64,000 nucleotides of DNA from Brugia malayi. Lineage: Eukaryota > Nematoda > Chromadorea > Rhabditida > Onchocercidae. A program made the position numbers and the translations under genes. Where the stretch lies: the NCBI RefSeq assembly GCF_000002995.4, contig NW_025062475.1:9552187-9616186 (forward strand), written 5' to 3'. Below are positions 1 to 14,436 of this stretch, piece after piece; positions within the stretch are counted from its first letter, which is position 1, and every line of letters starts with the position of its first letter. The notes beneath the pieces were generated by a model. The model was given only the letters and a program-made list of their open reading frames with translations. It made no database searches and was not told the origin of the DNA.

Positions 1-401
1 TAAGAAATGAGTATTTCGCTTTCTAATGTCCTACTATCAAGTTTCTAGTAAAAGGTATTTTCCTCGTAAACAAATTATAATAGCAATAAAATTGCTGTTA
101 TAGCAGAAGAATCCAGAATCACACTTAATTCATCACTGTTCCAACAGTTTTAACCTACTCAAAAAGTGAGAATTTCAGCAAGAGTACCACGGCGAATTCT
201 CTTAATTAAATGGACATCAAACTTGATGTCAAACAGAATGATACCAACAAATGTGATTCTAAATAAAACAATCACAGGCGTAAATAACTGACTTTCATAT
301 CCAATTTTTTTTGAGCGCAATTTAACAAATGCAAGGAACTAATAAATTCAACTGCATCATGAAACTAAAAATATTACAGTTCAGCATATGGAATACTTTA
401 C
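1..401. other. Probable sel-1 intron, left edge
   Basis: The bases left of the last visible sel-1 exon are AT-rich, with no frame resembling further Sel1 repeats. The exon ends at a good donor (CAG|GTAAAG on the minus strand), so this is most simply intron sequence. Confidence 0.6.
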
Positions 402-2312
<1,911 letters not shown>

Positions 2313-2322
2313 TATCGCAAAC

Positions 2323-2324
2323 CT
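2323..2324 (-). promoter_or_regulatory. Probable trans-splice acceptor of sel-1
   Basis: On the minus strand the sequence reads TGTTTTAG then about ten bases and the ATG. There is no obvious upstream donor. This fits spliced-leader addition just before the start and supports the chosen start codon. The role is inferred from the motif and spacing only. Confidence 0.5.
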
Positions 2325-3114
2325 AAAACAAAAATTAACATATGAATCAAGAGATTTCTTTCTTTTTTTAAAAGAAATGAGCAAAGAGAAGTGGAGATAC
2401 CATTTCCATATTAGCAGTAAACGGAACGACACAAGCATCCAAAATCTACAGCATATTTGCAAGATCTAATAAACGTGTATGCTTCCTATTACCGTCCGAG
2501 AGATATCACTACAAGTTACACTGTCCATCTTATGCAATGATTTTCGAGCAGACGAAGAGAAAGGACTAAAAAAGATATGAAAAACTGCCATGTCTTTCAT
2601 ATTGATAAGTGGTGAGTATTTCGTCATTAACATCCATTCAAGTATGGGTAACACTCTGTGATGAGATGAGAACAGGTCTCCCCGAGAGTTCCTTAACTCA
2701 CCTGAACCCCTGAGACAACAACCTGCCCACAGGATGTAAAGGAAGACAGACGTACTACGTCAACAGAATGATTCGCCGAGCGTATTGCAGCACAATAATC
2801 TTCCAGCGTGATTGCTTCAACTCCATTTTGACTTGACAGGGAGAGATAGAGATGTCGGAGAGATGTCGTCGTAGTTGCTAGCAGACTGATTTGCTGTTGA
2901 GAATGACTATTTTAGGAAATCTAAACTGATTTATGACAGCTGAGGAATTTCTATTTGAATGTAAAATTTCACCGTGACGAAGTTAACCATGGGAAATGTC
3001 GCTACCAATTTTTTATTATTGTCAACTCAGCACTATGGTGTTATTAATAAGGGTGCAGTACCTTTTTACCATTTATATAATAATCAAAGTGAGAACTCAA
3101 TCACAGTGTTTCTC

Positions 3115-3330
3115 TAGAATTCTGGGCTAATTCGTTTTATTAAGCAGTTATGGAAGATTCTGGGCTGTCTCGTTTTAATGAACAATTATGGATCATTTCT
3201 GGATTTCTGAACTACCCTATTTAAGATAAAATTCTGATTTGTGTCCAGAATTTCCAATCATTTCGCTTTAATTCGGAATTCTGGGCCATCTTTAGAGTTT
3301 TAAATATCTCCAGAGTAATAAGAATTTTGT
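3115..3330. repeat. Degenerate short tandem repeat, block 1
   Basis: Loose copies of a roughly 45-60 base unit built around ATTCTGGGC, then TCGTTTTAAT, then AATTATGGA recur here. The copies have drifted, and no coding frame persists. The same unit returns at 3705-3880. Confidence 0.55.
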
Positions 3331-3374
3331 ACCTCTATCTCTAGAATTGATATTGTTGCTAAAGAAAGTCAATT

Positions 3375-3540
3375 TCTAGCGAGAAAATTAGATCAAATGA
3401 TCCAATATTTTTAACGAATTTTAATATCAAAATTTTGATATTTTTTTGATATCTAAAATTTGTTAGATTTATTGCTCAAATTACGAAAGTGATGTTAATT
3501 GCAAAACTTTTAAATTATTTATTATTAGAAACGTAACTGG
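3375..3540 (-). repeat. Dispersed repeat family A, inverted copy
   Basis: The reverse complement of this stretch matches the family A copies to the right in order: a CAGTTTTCT-like start, a run like ATAATTTAAAAG, then GCAATTAACATCAC, AGCAATAAA(T/C)CT, and a tail containing ATATTGGATC and CTAATTTTCTC. It is clearly related but diverged, so this is an old insertion or rearrangement. Confidence 0.6.
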
Positions 3541-3704
3541 TACTATCACTAAACGAATTAATTTCTGAGGAAAAATGAAAACAAAATGATCTAATATTTT
3601 TAATGAATTTTAGTTCTGAAGTTTTATTATCATTTCGAATTGGAAATTGTTTAAAAAAAAATGATGAATCTTAATTCTGAAGTCTGTCTCGTTATCGTTT
3701 TGTT

Positions 3705-3880
3705 ATTATTTACTTCCCTATTTCTGGACTATATCGTTTTAATGCAAAATTCTGGATCTCTTTTTAGTGTGGATTCTGTATTATCTGCTTTTAATAAGCA
3801 GTTATAGACCACCTTTAGATTTCTGAACTACCTCATTCAATGCTGAATTTTAGACAATTTCTGGAGACTACTTTCAAAAT
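3705..3880. repeat. Degenerate short tandem repeat, block 2
   Basis: Related to the block at 3115-3330. It contains TTCTGGACTATATCGTTTTAATG and a second phrase, AATAAGCAGTTATAGACCACC, that parallels AAGCAGTTATGGA in block 1. It is non-coding. Confidence 0.5.
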
Positions 3881-4083
3881 CCGAATTCGTTAAAAATATC
3901 AGTTTCACTTCATTTTTTCCATAAATTAATTTTCTTTAATAATAATCTCATTTGAAAATGAACTGAATTTTACAAGTAGTGTCTTTTTAGTAATTACAAC
4001 AATAGGTTTAGAAAAGTTAATATCAAAATGTTGATCAGTTGTTAAAATAAAAATTCACTGCCAGTATTTAATAATTTTTACTT

Positions 4084-4260
4084 CAGTTTTCTAGTGACAA
4101 ATAATTTAAAAGATCTCAATTTTGCAAAAGACATCACTTTTATAGTTTAAGCAATAAACCTGTAGAAATTTTAGCCTAAAAATGAAGAACTTTAAATGTA
4201 AAATTCATTAGAAATATTGGATCGCTTTGATTTCATTTTTCTCTAAAAAATACTTTTGTT
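4084..4260 (+). repeat. Dispersed repeat family A, copy 1
   Basis: This copy runs from CAGTTTTCTAGTG through AAGCAATAAACCTG to TTGATTTCATTTTTCTC. The same ordered landmarks recur at 4862 and 7364, and in reverse at 3375. No open frame is conserved between copies, so it looks like a fossil non-autonomous element. Confidence 0.65.
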
Positions 4261-4861
4261 TGATAATTACAACAAAAGATTTGAAAGAAAGTTACATGAA
4301 AATGATGATCTACTTATTGAAAAGTTATCTTTAATGGGGAATCTTTGTTGGTTGCGGTTTAGAATTACAGAAGTATTAATCTAAAGCAACAATATATTGA
4401 TATTTCCTAGGTTTTGAATTTTAAATGAATCGAATTAGATAAGTTGAGAGAGCAGTTGAACTGTGCCTGAAACTATCAACGATGTTTATTTATTGCATAG
4501 TAACATTGCTCTGAGGATGATGACTACTGGATGGGAAGATCTTTACAATATTTTGACATTGCAAGCAGATTTCGTTTCGAACAGAGTAATTTCCAGCATA
4601 TTAAGCAATAAACATAGTCTTTGTTAATAATTGAAAATTTTTAAACAATACAAATAAGTCAGTTACAACTGGAAGATATGTATTGGATAAATGATTATTT
4701 ACATGAAATATAATTTGAAACAGTTTTTAGTTGTCTAAAGGATATTCAATTATTACAATCTTTAGTCTCATGGATGCAGTTTTATTTTAACATATTAATT
4801 ATAAATCGTTTTTTTTTTTCGACACATTGCTTAAAATGAAGATTCACTGGCAGCATCTACT

Positions 4862-5040
4862 AATATTCAATTCGCTTTCTATGATAATTTAAAGGACATC
4901 AATTTTGCAATTAACACCACGTCTGTGGTTTAAGCAATAAACCTAACAAAAATTTTAAGTGGAGATGCAACAGATTAAAATCCGTTAAAGATATTGGATC
5001 ACGTTGACTTCATTTTTCTCTAAAAAATTTTATTTAGTAA
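4862..5040 (+). repeat. Dispersed repeat family A, copy 2
   Basis: Landmarks in order are TTCGCTTTCTATGATAATTT, CAATTAACACCACG, TTTAAGCAATAAACCTAAC, GATATTGGATCACG and TTCATTTTTCTCTAAAAAA. Spacing between landmarks matches copy 1 closely. Confidence 0.65.
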
Positions 5041-5379
5041 TAAAATCAATTAAAAATAAGGTAAATCTTATGTACTTCACCTTTCTAGTCAAATTACTAT
5101 AAATTTTATTAACACTAATACACTGGGAATATATCAAAAAATCGTAATAGCAGATGTTGAAGAGATATTTTTACAGTTTTAATTACTCGCAACAGAAAGA
5201 AACTGTACTCTATTCCTTTGGTTAAAAAATATTCGAGGATGCTAAAGGAAAATAATAATTAGCATTGCTGGTTTCAAAGAGTTCCATTTGGAATAATATC
5301 ATCAACCTTTTTACTATCAGCTATTCCTAACTATTGTCTGGAAAATTATAGAAGTAAATCTGTCAAGAAGAACCAAACA

Positions 5380-5680
5380 AAAGATCGATTTTGCAATTCG
5401 TGGCAACTATTTTTTCGAAACCTTTGGAAAAGGATAGTAAGCCGACAGTATTTGTGCAACAAACTACTGTTATAATCAACTTTTCGCGACCAATCGAATT
5501 TCGTGTGTTTTCGGATGCCTCCTCAGTTGCATATGTTGCTTCGATACGATATACCTTGTTAAGGAGATAAGGAAGCTGTTTTGGTATTGCTAAATATGAA
5601 ATTGCTCCTGTCAAAGGTGTGGACTTTCTCCTCTTTAACTCATGAATTGTGAATATGGTGAAAAGGACAAAGATGACAGA
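5380..5680 (+). mobile_element. Decayed BEL/Pao-like retrotransposon fragment (RNase H region)
   Basis: One plus-strand frame reads IEFRVFSDASSVAYVASIRY, then a stop, then IAKYEIAPVKG. The FSDAS box followed by a K-x-x-I-A-P-x-K-G box, at this spacing, is the pattern seen in the polymerase/RNase H part of nematode BEL/Pao elements. Further in-frame stops and an apparent frame change upstream (a WQLFFRNLW-like phrase in another frame) show it is dead. No long terminal repeats, reverse transcriptase core or integrase could be found nearby. The 146-codon minus-strand frame over the same bases is a shadow. The assignment rests on two short motifs recognised by eye. Confidence 0.5.
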
Positions 5681-6560
5681 AGAAGAGTGACAAAAGGGCC
5701 AAAATGGCCATTTTGGGAATATATCATATAGTTGAATATCATAGCAAAGATAGGCGAAAGACCAGTAGATTGTTGCAGATCTTAGTATCAACAAAACGTT
5801 CAATTAATCGACATAGATCAATTTAGCAAATAGTCGAGGTTAGTAAGGATAACTGTCTGGACTTTGAAATTTATAAATTTAATATCCAAGGAAAGGACTC
5901 TTTGTAATACCATGCTTATGAGTCAAATCGACCTGTAAATGTGTTATACCTTTAAAAATTTAACAGAAATAAACGAAGGACTAATTAGCAACATTGAAGG
6001 ATTCTATAAATGAAGCCAATAAACAAGAGGAGTCCATAGCTCGATGAACTTGAACAAAAGTTCAAAAAAATATAGCAAACTTCAAACAGAAGCGAAGAGT
6101 AAATAAATTCTCCAGTAAAAGTCTTATTATTGAAAACGAAGATCTCCTTAATGTCAAAACAAGTGACAACAACGAAAAACTGCAAATGGATATCCGGCAC
6201 ACCACTAACACTCCTGAAAGGTTGAATTGTGATTGAAATGTTAACCCAAACGTCACATCAATAAGAAGTAGCCATTGTATTCCAACTCATATACGGATAT
6301 GGTTATGAAATGCAGAAATGGAAATACTAATTTACAACGAGAAAGGACTGAATCCAATATGAATCAGAAGTGAACTTTTTTAGTAAAGGAGGAGAAGTAC
6401 TGACAGAATAGCTGGAAAACGAATTCAACCGAACCACTGGATTAATGAAAGAAGAACTTGCAAATTTGACCAAATAATGGCAAATAAATATCGCTGGTTA
6501 ATTACTCTTGCAATATCAGTTGTAGCGATTGCTTTTAAAATGAAATTTGAGTGAATCCAA
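5681..6560 (+). other. Possible downstream remnant of the same retroelement
   Basis: Plus-strand reading frames here are riddled with stops. A few short stretches, such as one ending in a hydrophobic run (WLITLAISVVAIAF near 6500), could be a decayed 3' part of the element. Nothing diagnostic is left. Confidence 0.2.
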
Positions 6561-7363
6561 TTTATTTTCCACTTACTTCATAGTAAGAATTCAAATTAAT
6601 GAGAAATCAGTGATCTACTCTTGGAATTAATAAAAACACATTTAATAAATAAGGAAGGACAAAAATAAAACACTTTTCGCTACATTCTCCCACCCGAAGC
6701 TCACATAATTCCTTCAATGGAGAATATAAATTATAGTAATAGAATTATTTCGTGTAAAAATTAATTGTTTAAATTGTAATACGATGAATCATTTAACTAA
6801 TTTTTTATCCCTCATTTAACCAATTTGTCATGCCTTTTCTTTGTTTATCTTGAATCTAATTAAATTCCCATTTTTCTATTTGTTACCAATTTTGTCCATA
6901 ATGATCAAAATACCGAAAATCAGTGCATAAAAATATTTTCGGTCTTTTAGTCATTCGTATCAGGTATTCTTTAACACAGTTTTTTCTTCACATAATTATC
7001 TTTGTGTCCGAAAACATTATAAATCACTCTCATTTTGACAACTTTATAAACACCAAAGAATCATTCACCAGAAAACATTTCTTTTTCATTTATTATTTCG
7101 CTAATTCACTTTTCACATTCATTCCTACGCAAAATAACTTGCTCCAATATCAGAAGATGAAGATCTCTCCGTAATTAAAAGCCCCCATTAGCTACATAAA
7201 ATATTGCAATATTTTCATTAATTACTACGTTTGACCAATTAAAAATAAATTTTAGTGATAGCATCTTTTCAGCAATTACAACAATGCATTTTAAAAGAAA
7301 TTCAAAGTGCTGATGAAATGATAAAGTGATAATTCATTGACAATCTTCAATAATTTTCAATTC

Positions 7364-7545
7364 AGTTTTCTGCTGATAGAAAAATTAAGACTTCAAAATT
7401 GCACCTAATACCATCGTTGCAGTTTAAGCAATAAACCTCATTAAAATATTAACTAAAAAAGCTTCAAACTGTAATTCGTTAAAAAATTTGGAAGACTTTG
7501 ATTTCACTATTCTAAAAAATAAACTTTATTTGATACCATTTAAAA
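7364..7545 (+). repeat. Dispersed repeat family A, copy 3
   Basis: This copy shares CAGTTTTCTGCTGATAG, then TTTAAGCAATAAACCTCAT and TTTGATTTCA with the copies at 4084 and 4862. It lies on the other side of the retroelement fragment, so the family brackets that fragment. Confidence 0.6.
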
Positions 7546-9164
7546 ATCATTCAAATCATAATTTATATATATTTCATATGTTACTAAGTAAGAGAAGTAC
7601 TTATTGATTTTACAGCTTATCAGAGATTTAATTTTAATACGAGATTGCTCTCTTTTTAATGACTTGAGGTCATTGTTTTATTTACTCAAATAATTCCTAA
7701 AAAATGACTTATTTGATAATAATACCAGATTTAAATTAGGGAAGAAAACAAAACTAAATTGTAAGTGAATTTTCATTTCATCACCTGATTAATTTTGATT
7801 TCAAATTTTTTACAAACATATTGCTGTAATTACTATAAGATTGTTACCTATAAGATATAAATAATTTTTAAAATGATGTTATTATCAAAAAAGATAAACC
7901 TGTTAAAAGAATGAAATCACAGTGATCTAATAATATTGACAAATTTTAATTTTGAAGTTTCATTACCATTCCGACGTTAAATTTATGCTAGATATAATAC
8001 TTAAATTAATGAATAAATTACAAAATTATAGTTTTTCAAATTAAAAATTAAAAAAAAAATTATTCATGATGAGAAAACGGATTTAACAATAATTAAAAAT
8101 GTTACTGAATTTTTGTTTTATTACCTGATTTACATTTTGATTTCAGATTTTTTATAAATATAATGTTGTAACTATAAAAATAATTCTATCTGTAAGCTAT
8201 AAGTCATTTTTAATCAATATTATTATCAAACATTGTGAATTCGTAAACATATATATGATTTTGACTAAATTAAAATTTGAATTTCTATTGCCATTTAGAC
8301 GCTTTTTGTCAATTTTATCTTTAAATTATAGAGATGATGTCAAAATTTATAGTATATTCGTATGTATATTAACTTATACATCTTAATTTTATCGATATCT
8401 TTCATGTTCTACTCAGAGATGAGGTTATTTTCATCAAATGAAACAAAAAAAAAAGACTTTCACCATATTTCAAGCTGAAATTTCTTAATTATTACCGTTA
8501 TTCATTGCTTCATTCTCTATTAAGGTAATAAAATTTTAAGGTTTGAAATGGAACTTCTTTGGTGAACTATTTCAATGAAAATTTGTTTAGATAATCCGAA
8601 AATGTTTTACAAATTTTCGAAGCAGAAAATATTGATTTACTTAGGGTGAATTTCGTACAAATTTAAAAACTTTCCACAGAACTATTTAAATTTTTCTTCT
8701 TCTCTTTTTTTTTCTCCACTTTATCTGTCCTTCTCGTATAGTTTATGCATTTCCTTGGTTATTGTTTAATGATTTATTTCACTAATTGTTAGGAATTATT
8801 GTTGCATTCAGCTTAGCATGTTTTATCAGAAAACAAATCAAATGGAAAAAAGCAAAAGGATAAGCTCTAAAATTACGATATATCCTGGATTGTGGTACCT
8901 ACGTTTAACCTGATATTAAGATTTAAGCCTAAAATCCTATCATTCTACCATTGTTTCCTTCCTGATTAATATATTTTTGTTTTGAATTTTGTTGAAGCGA
9001 TAGATAAAAATATTTGATAATTGTACAATAGCATAGCATAAGTATGACATATGTCATAATAGTAGTGCCTCAATTTATATACAATTAACATCCCACTTAA
9101 ATTATGATTGTTTTATAAAAAATAGTTCTGATTCTTTTCTTTTTCAAATTTTTTTTCTTCTTCA
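7546..9164. other. AT-rich intergenic DNA with family A-like scraps
   Basis: No gene is visible. Partial phrases of the repeat family occur, for example around 7900-7975 (AAACCTGTTAAAAG, TTTGAAGTTTCATTACCATTC) and 8280, with many homopolymer runs. Confidence 0.5.
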
Positions 9165-11090
9165 TTAAGAATTTTTCAGTTTCATCAAATTACTGTCTTC
9201 TCTTTCTTCAGTGAAACATTCGACAATACATTCTTGCTCACCAAATACAGCATCAGCTAAAAACCATCCAATCAGTGGTGATAACCAGTATACTACAAGA
9301 TGACCAAGGTGAGTGACACCTGTGCAATTAAATGTACATGCCCAAGCAACAATTGGATTAGCATACATGCCCGTATAATTTATACCTAAAAATGAAATGA
9401 TATTTATATTCTTCTCTTTTATTCAATTTCGAAAGGGATTTCGTTCTTTAAAAGTTATACGAGTCACTTTTTTTTTTGTTAAAAATTTAATTAGAATGCT
9501 AAGAGTTTATAGTAATAATCTACGAGTTAAGCAATACGTTAACTGATAACTAGCATCCAGAACATTCTTCTAGCAAGAATTGCTGTCTTTCCATAGCTCT
9601 CTCCGAATTTTGCTTTTGTTTTCTTCCAGTACAGAATGATCCGGACAAGTGTAATCAATTTTACCGATATACATACCAACTGTTGTCAAGAAACCGGCAA
9701 ACATGCAATTGATGAGCATTTGCGTTCTCGAGTCAGCGTACCATTCGTTTGCAACGAATTCGACTGCTTTGCTGCTAAAAGTGGCTAAACCTTCGATGAG
9801 TGAACCAGCTGTCAAGGCTACCTGAATTATTCTGTCATGAAAAATCCACTAATCCGTTTTCCTTTTCTATTTCGATAAGTGAAAGTTTTGGTAGTAACAT
9901 TGCTGCTAATTTTAAATATATAGCAACCTTTCAATTCCTTTGCATCGTTTAATTGCATTCTTTTTTACCAGTTATTAAATAATGATATGATTAACTAAAT
10001 TATAATTATAGTCTTCAATTTAGCATCATTTTAACAAGCAAATTACCGTTAATCTAAATTATTAAAAATTATTAAATTATTAAATTGAAATTACTACTAC
10101 ATAAGTTATCACTAAATTTTCAGTTTACTGGACAATTATTTGCTTGATAACTTGCTGTAAGATCAGCTTCACAATGATCTGCAATCAATAATTCATTATG
10201 CATAGGATGAAGGCCAAGTTTCCAGAATGTCCGAGCAAAGAAATATGATAGATATGCTGCAACAAGTTGTACAGCAAAAACCAAAAATGCCGTACGTAAT
10301 GCCAAACGTTTACGTGAGGCTGTTGTTATCTACAACAAAAAACCTACTACTTTATATTCCATACAATTTAAAAAATCTTCATAAATCATTCAAAATAGGC
10401 TTAGTTAGTAATGTTAATATATGTATGCAAAGGAGCAATTTAAATTTTATGCATTAATCTTCGAATTAAGTGTTAGAATTGGCAGTAATGGTTAAAAGGC
10501 AAAGAAATGATAATAATTAAAAAAAAATAATTTAACTAGTTGAAAGCAAACAATAATTGGTGATTTAATTAAAAGATAGGAGAACTGATAATGAATGTTA
10601 AAAGATTTTTTGGACGAAATACCAATGGGCATGGATGAGCGATAGCATCTCGGAGAAAAAAACCGTTAGCAATTTCGATTGCCGTTATTTCGATAAAAAT
10701 CCCAAATAAACCATAAGTTTGCAAGATTAAATTAACATCAAACATGGGCGTACAAACTTGTAAAGTACCAACGAACTGAAATGCAATTAATAGCTTCTAT
10801 ATAAATTAAAATTTCAAAGCTTCAAATTTAAGAGTCAAAATTTAAAAGTGAAAAATTTTTTGAATAGATTTGTGATAAATTCAAAGTTATACTTTATAAA
10901 TTACTTTGAAAAAGTAAATAAAAATGAATAAATGACCACAAACAATCAATACTTCAAGAAGTAAACCGATAGCAAAACGTGGCAAATTTCGTTTGAGCCA
11001 ACGATTGATCATATGACGTAGTAATTCGCAAATAACAAATACTGATAAATAAAAGAGTAATGATGCAATCCATACTCTCGTTAGCGACAT
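9165..11090 (-). CDS. Unorthodox (AQP11/12-like) aquaporin, 305 aa
   Basis: Membrane channel of the superaquaporin branch. Exons on the minus strand: 11090-10905, 10775-10623, 10329-10129, 9821-9665 and 9385-9165, with phases 0,0,0,1. The protein has about six hydrophobic segments. The first pore box is HPC (in AIAHPCPLVF, about residues 109-111) instead of NPA. The second is NPI (GMYANPIVAW, about residue 242), followed by the typical GHLVVYWLSPLIGW helix. Departures at both boxes are usual in the AQP11/12 group, and the Asn-to-His change in box one is more extreme. The exon junction inside YIG|INYTGMYANP is clean. The start is the first ATG; a TTG two codons upstream is not a start. The transported solute cannot be read from sequence. 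It may act in internal membranes as its relatives do. Confidence 0.85.
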
Positions 11091-13076
11091 CCACAAATTC
11101 TTTTGATAAATTGATATGTTTCCTTTTTGTTTTTATAATGTTATTAATAGAGATTTACACTAAAACAGTTTTCTGAAATAATTCTAATTTCATCGTTTCT
11201 CTATTTTTCCTTTTTTAAAATAAATAAAAATTTGAATCATTTTTTATCAGAAACTGAATAATGTCTAATAGGAAAAAAAAACATTGAATAAATTAATAAG
11301 TTGTAATCTTTCAAATTTCACAGAAAAATAAATGAAATAAAAAAATGAAATAATTGCAGGATTATATAAAGACTTCAAATTTCATATCATAACAAATTTA
11401 TAAGTATATCAAATTTAAAAAAGCAAACAGTGTTTACTAATTCATCCATTCACTGCTAAAAAATAAAAACGTGAAGACCACCACCTTCAATACACTTCAC
11501 TGATTGTAAATCTTCAAAAGTATAAAAATACGAAGAATTAAAACAGATAGCAAAAAAAGCGAAAAATGTCATATTCGAAACATTAACTAATGTAAAGAGA
11601 ATGAGAAAAATAGAAAGAGAGTAAAGAAAGTTAGAAGGATTCATTTCATATGTTTCACTTCAAAAGATTAAACATTTATTTTTCACTTCTAACTCATTTT
11701 TTGTTCTGAACTTTTTACATAACATTTTTTTTTTTTTTTTTTTTTGCTAGATGATCAGAAAAAACGGCGGTTATTTGGGTATTTTCTACTTTCGCATTTA
11801 TCAGATTGAATTAATGAATATTAATATATAATAAATGAAATAGAGTGAATGAACAAGTAATAAATATTTAAAATTAGTAGATTATTATCGCTTTATTTTG
11901 TTTATTTTTTAAATTTAATTTCTACTTGTATTTTATGTTTATTAAAATGTAATTGGGCATATTTTAGAGAAAGATAGGATTTAACAAAGAAAAAATTTAT
12001 TTGAAAAACCAATTAATAATTAACAATTACTCATTAGTTTTCTATTTCTATTTTTGTTGTTTGCATTCTTTTGTTATATATTTTGTTTTGCGTTTGTTTT
12101 TTAATAATGTTAGCTTTTGTATCAATAATGTTTGCGATAATATTTTACATCAATTTAACAATATTATTGCAATTAACAATAAATCCTTGGTAAGCATTAA
12201 CATAAAATTGAAATGACAGTGCAAGGTTGATAAAGTTAGCTAACTGATAAATATTTCAAGTAACATAAATAAGAAAAATGGAAAAAAACGAAAAATATGA
12301 AACAATATTAATAAGTAAATAAATAAATAAATTAATTAATTAGTAATAATAATAATAACTATACATAGTGTATTATAACTGCAATATTTATTATAGAAAA
12401 GTTAGTTTCAAAAAAAAAAAAAAACAAAAGAAGTGTTTGAGAGCTAATAAAATCAATCAATGGAAGCAAAAAAAGAATGCCTTGGAAACAGTTGATGAAT
12501 GACAAAGTAAAGTAATTTGATGAGTGAGAAAGAAAATGAGAAATTCTTGGAACTAAAAAAATCCTTGAAATTATGAAAAACATCTAAGAATACATAAATG
12601 TGTTGGAAAAAAAAATATGAATGGTTTGAAGAACTTAAAATTCGTCATCAGGAAGTAAAGCATAAAGCAGTTTTCATTATTTCTTCTTAATAATAACAAT
12701 GATGATGGGAAAGATAAGACAGAAAAATTAAGGAAGCAAAAAAAAAAAAAAAAAGGAAAAATAAGATAATGATGAAAAAGAATGTTTTTAAGAGGAAAGA
12801 TATAGATTTTATAAATTTCAAGAGAAAAACTTTACTATTTCTGTGATGTAGGATTTTTTAAAATCAATAAACAGATAATTGAATGTATTCATTTGCAAAA
12901 TGATCTTTTTCTGTTGGTTTTTGTTTATTTCTTCTGATTAATTTGAATAATTATCATGTATACTTTAATTTAGAAAAGTTGCATAATTTAAAATCTCTAA
13001 TTTAAATTTAAATTCCTGATCAAATTGTATATTTTCATTGTAAGAGTGGCTACAACAAATAAATTTAGTAGTGTAA
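11091..13076. other. Intergenic, simple-sequence rich
   Basis: Very AT-rich, with T runs near 11726 and A runs near 12411 and 12738, plus a TAAATAAATAAAT run near 12313. I see no exon. It separates the divergent aquaporin and small membrane protein genes, so the promoters of both should lie here. Confidence 0.5.
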
Positions 13077-13842
13077 ATGGATTACACAAATCAAAGGATT
13101 CATCTTTGGGATTATTTTAGCGCACCAATTGCACTCGTATGGTTTCTCACAACATCATGGCTTTTTGCAGTTATAATTTCGCAGTATGTACTAGTGCCAT
13201 TAGATCAACCAGTTATACAGGTAAGCTTGGAATGATTAAATTATAATGAATATTGAAGTGAGATGAAAAGTAAAAGTTGAATTTATAGAGAAATTTTTGA
13301 TCTTTCTTTGTACAATATTGAGGAAATTTATTGATTGGGACGAGTAATTTGAAATTAGTTGAAGTAAGTTTAATTGTTACAACTAACCAAATGATGCGTA
13401 TCAACCTATTCAATATTTTCTAAAATAAAACACTGTTAAGATTCCTACCTCCTTTCAAAATTTTTTTGAAAAATGAATTGCTGGATACAACAGATTTCCA
13501 CTCCTGAATATCACTAATTTGTAATATAATTCACTCAATGTAGGAACACATGCTCTATTATAATTCGTCAACTATCTTACTTGGTTTGAAAAAGTTAATA
13601 ATTAACAATGAATTCATTGTGGATTTTTTTGAACTACTAATTATTCGAACACTTTACAATACTGAAATTTTAACTGTAACCACCATAGAATTAGCATAAC
13701 CAACCGGAGCTTTCAATTCTGTGTAAATAATTATTAAAATTTCTTTCTGACAAATGATGCAGTTTTGTCTTCACAAGCAATTTTTCAGCCACCATTTGGA
13801 GGACCATGTCGAGAAACGGTAACATCAAAAAAAAGAGAGTAA
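13077..13842 (+). CDS. Putative small membrane protein, 65 aa, two exons
   Basis: Exon 1 (13077-13220) encodes 48 residues starting MDYTNQRIHLWDYFSAP, followed by a hydrophobic helix (ALVWFLTTSWLFAVIISQY). It ends at a strong donor, CAG|GTAAGC, in phase 0. After a 568-base intron the acceptor TTTTTCAG opens exon 2 (13789-13842), which adds PPFGGPCRETVTSKKRE and a stop. The open first exon with a consensus donor, and a phase-matched acceptor at good consensus, are the evidence. I do not recognise a family. The basic tail KKRE on a single-span protein could suit an ER or other endomembrane location, but that is a guess. It lies tail to tail with the CISD3 gene. Confidence 0.5.
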
Positions 13843-14436
13843 TAATGGCGCAACATGTTTGTTTTCAAGTTACATCATTTCGAACAATTTAAGGTAGTCA
13901 AGAGGTATTCAAAGAAAAGATGCAGTGAAAATTAAAATTAAGCATTAAAGAATAAGTTTTCGTAGTAATTAAAAGGGTTTAATTTACTAATAGGTGGCAC
14001 ATTATTGATCCAATTATATAAATTAAATCAGCCATCATTTAACTCATATCGCTTTTTTGTGCTTACATATTTTGCTAATCACTGACGAATTCGTTATAAT
14101 GCAAAAACAATTAGCATTAGCGTGGTTAACATAAGTCGAATAATATAGAAAAAAAAAAACGTTATACCACATACACTTCATAAATTTAATAATTTTAGAA
14201 AAGATAAAAAACATATCCAATAAAGGATTAACAACGAATACACATAAATCACAAATTATGAAGGAAGCTTGTCTTATTGCTGTAACTTAGATTAAAAAAC
14301 CAAACAGCCACGTCACTGCACCGCTACTATAAAAAATTCATATTAAGAAACATGAAAGAAGTGAAGATATTCTGGTTCATCAGTCACTGCTATTTTTTGT
14401 ATTAACAATTAAATAAAATAACATATGCAGGCACCG
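13843..14436. other. Intergenic between convergent genes
   Basis: AT-rich spacer between the 3' ends of the small membrane protein and CISD3 genes. No further exon was recognised. Confidence 0.5.

Noticed and set aside
2466..2654. 62-codon frame just upstream of sel-1
   Set aside because: A likely leader acceptor lies downstream of it, and there is no in-frame splice to the signal-peptide exon.
5363..5803. 146-codon open frame on the minus strand
   Set aside because: It is the antisense of the BEL/Pao-like motif region, has no splice context and shows no family features.
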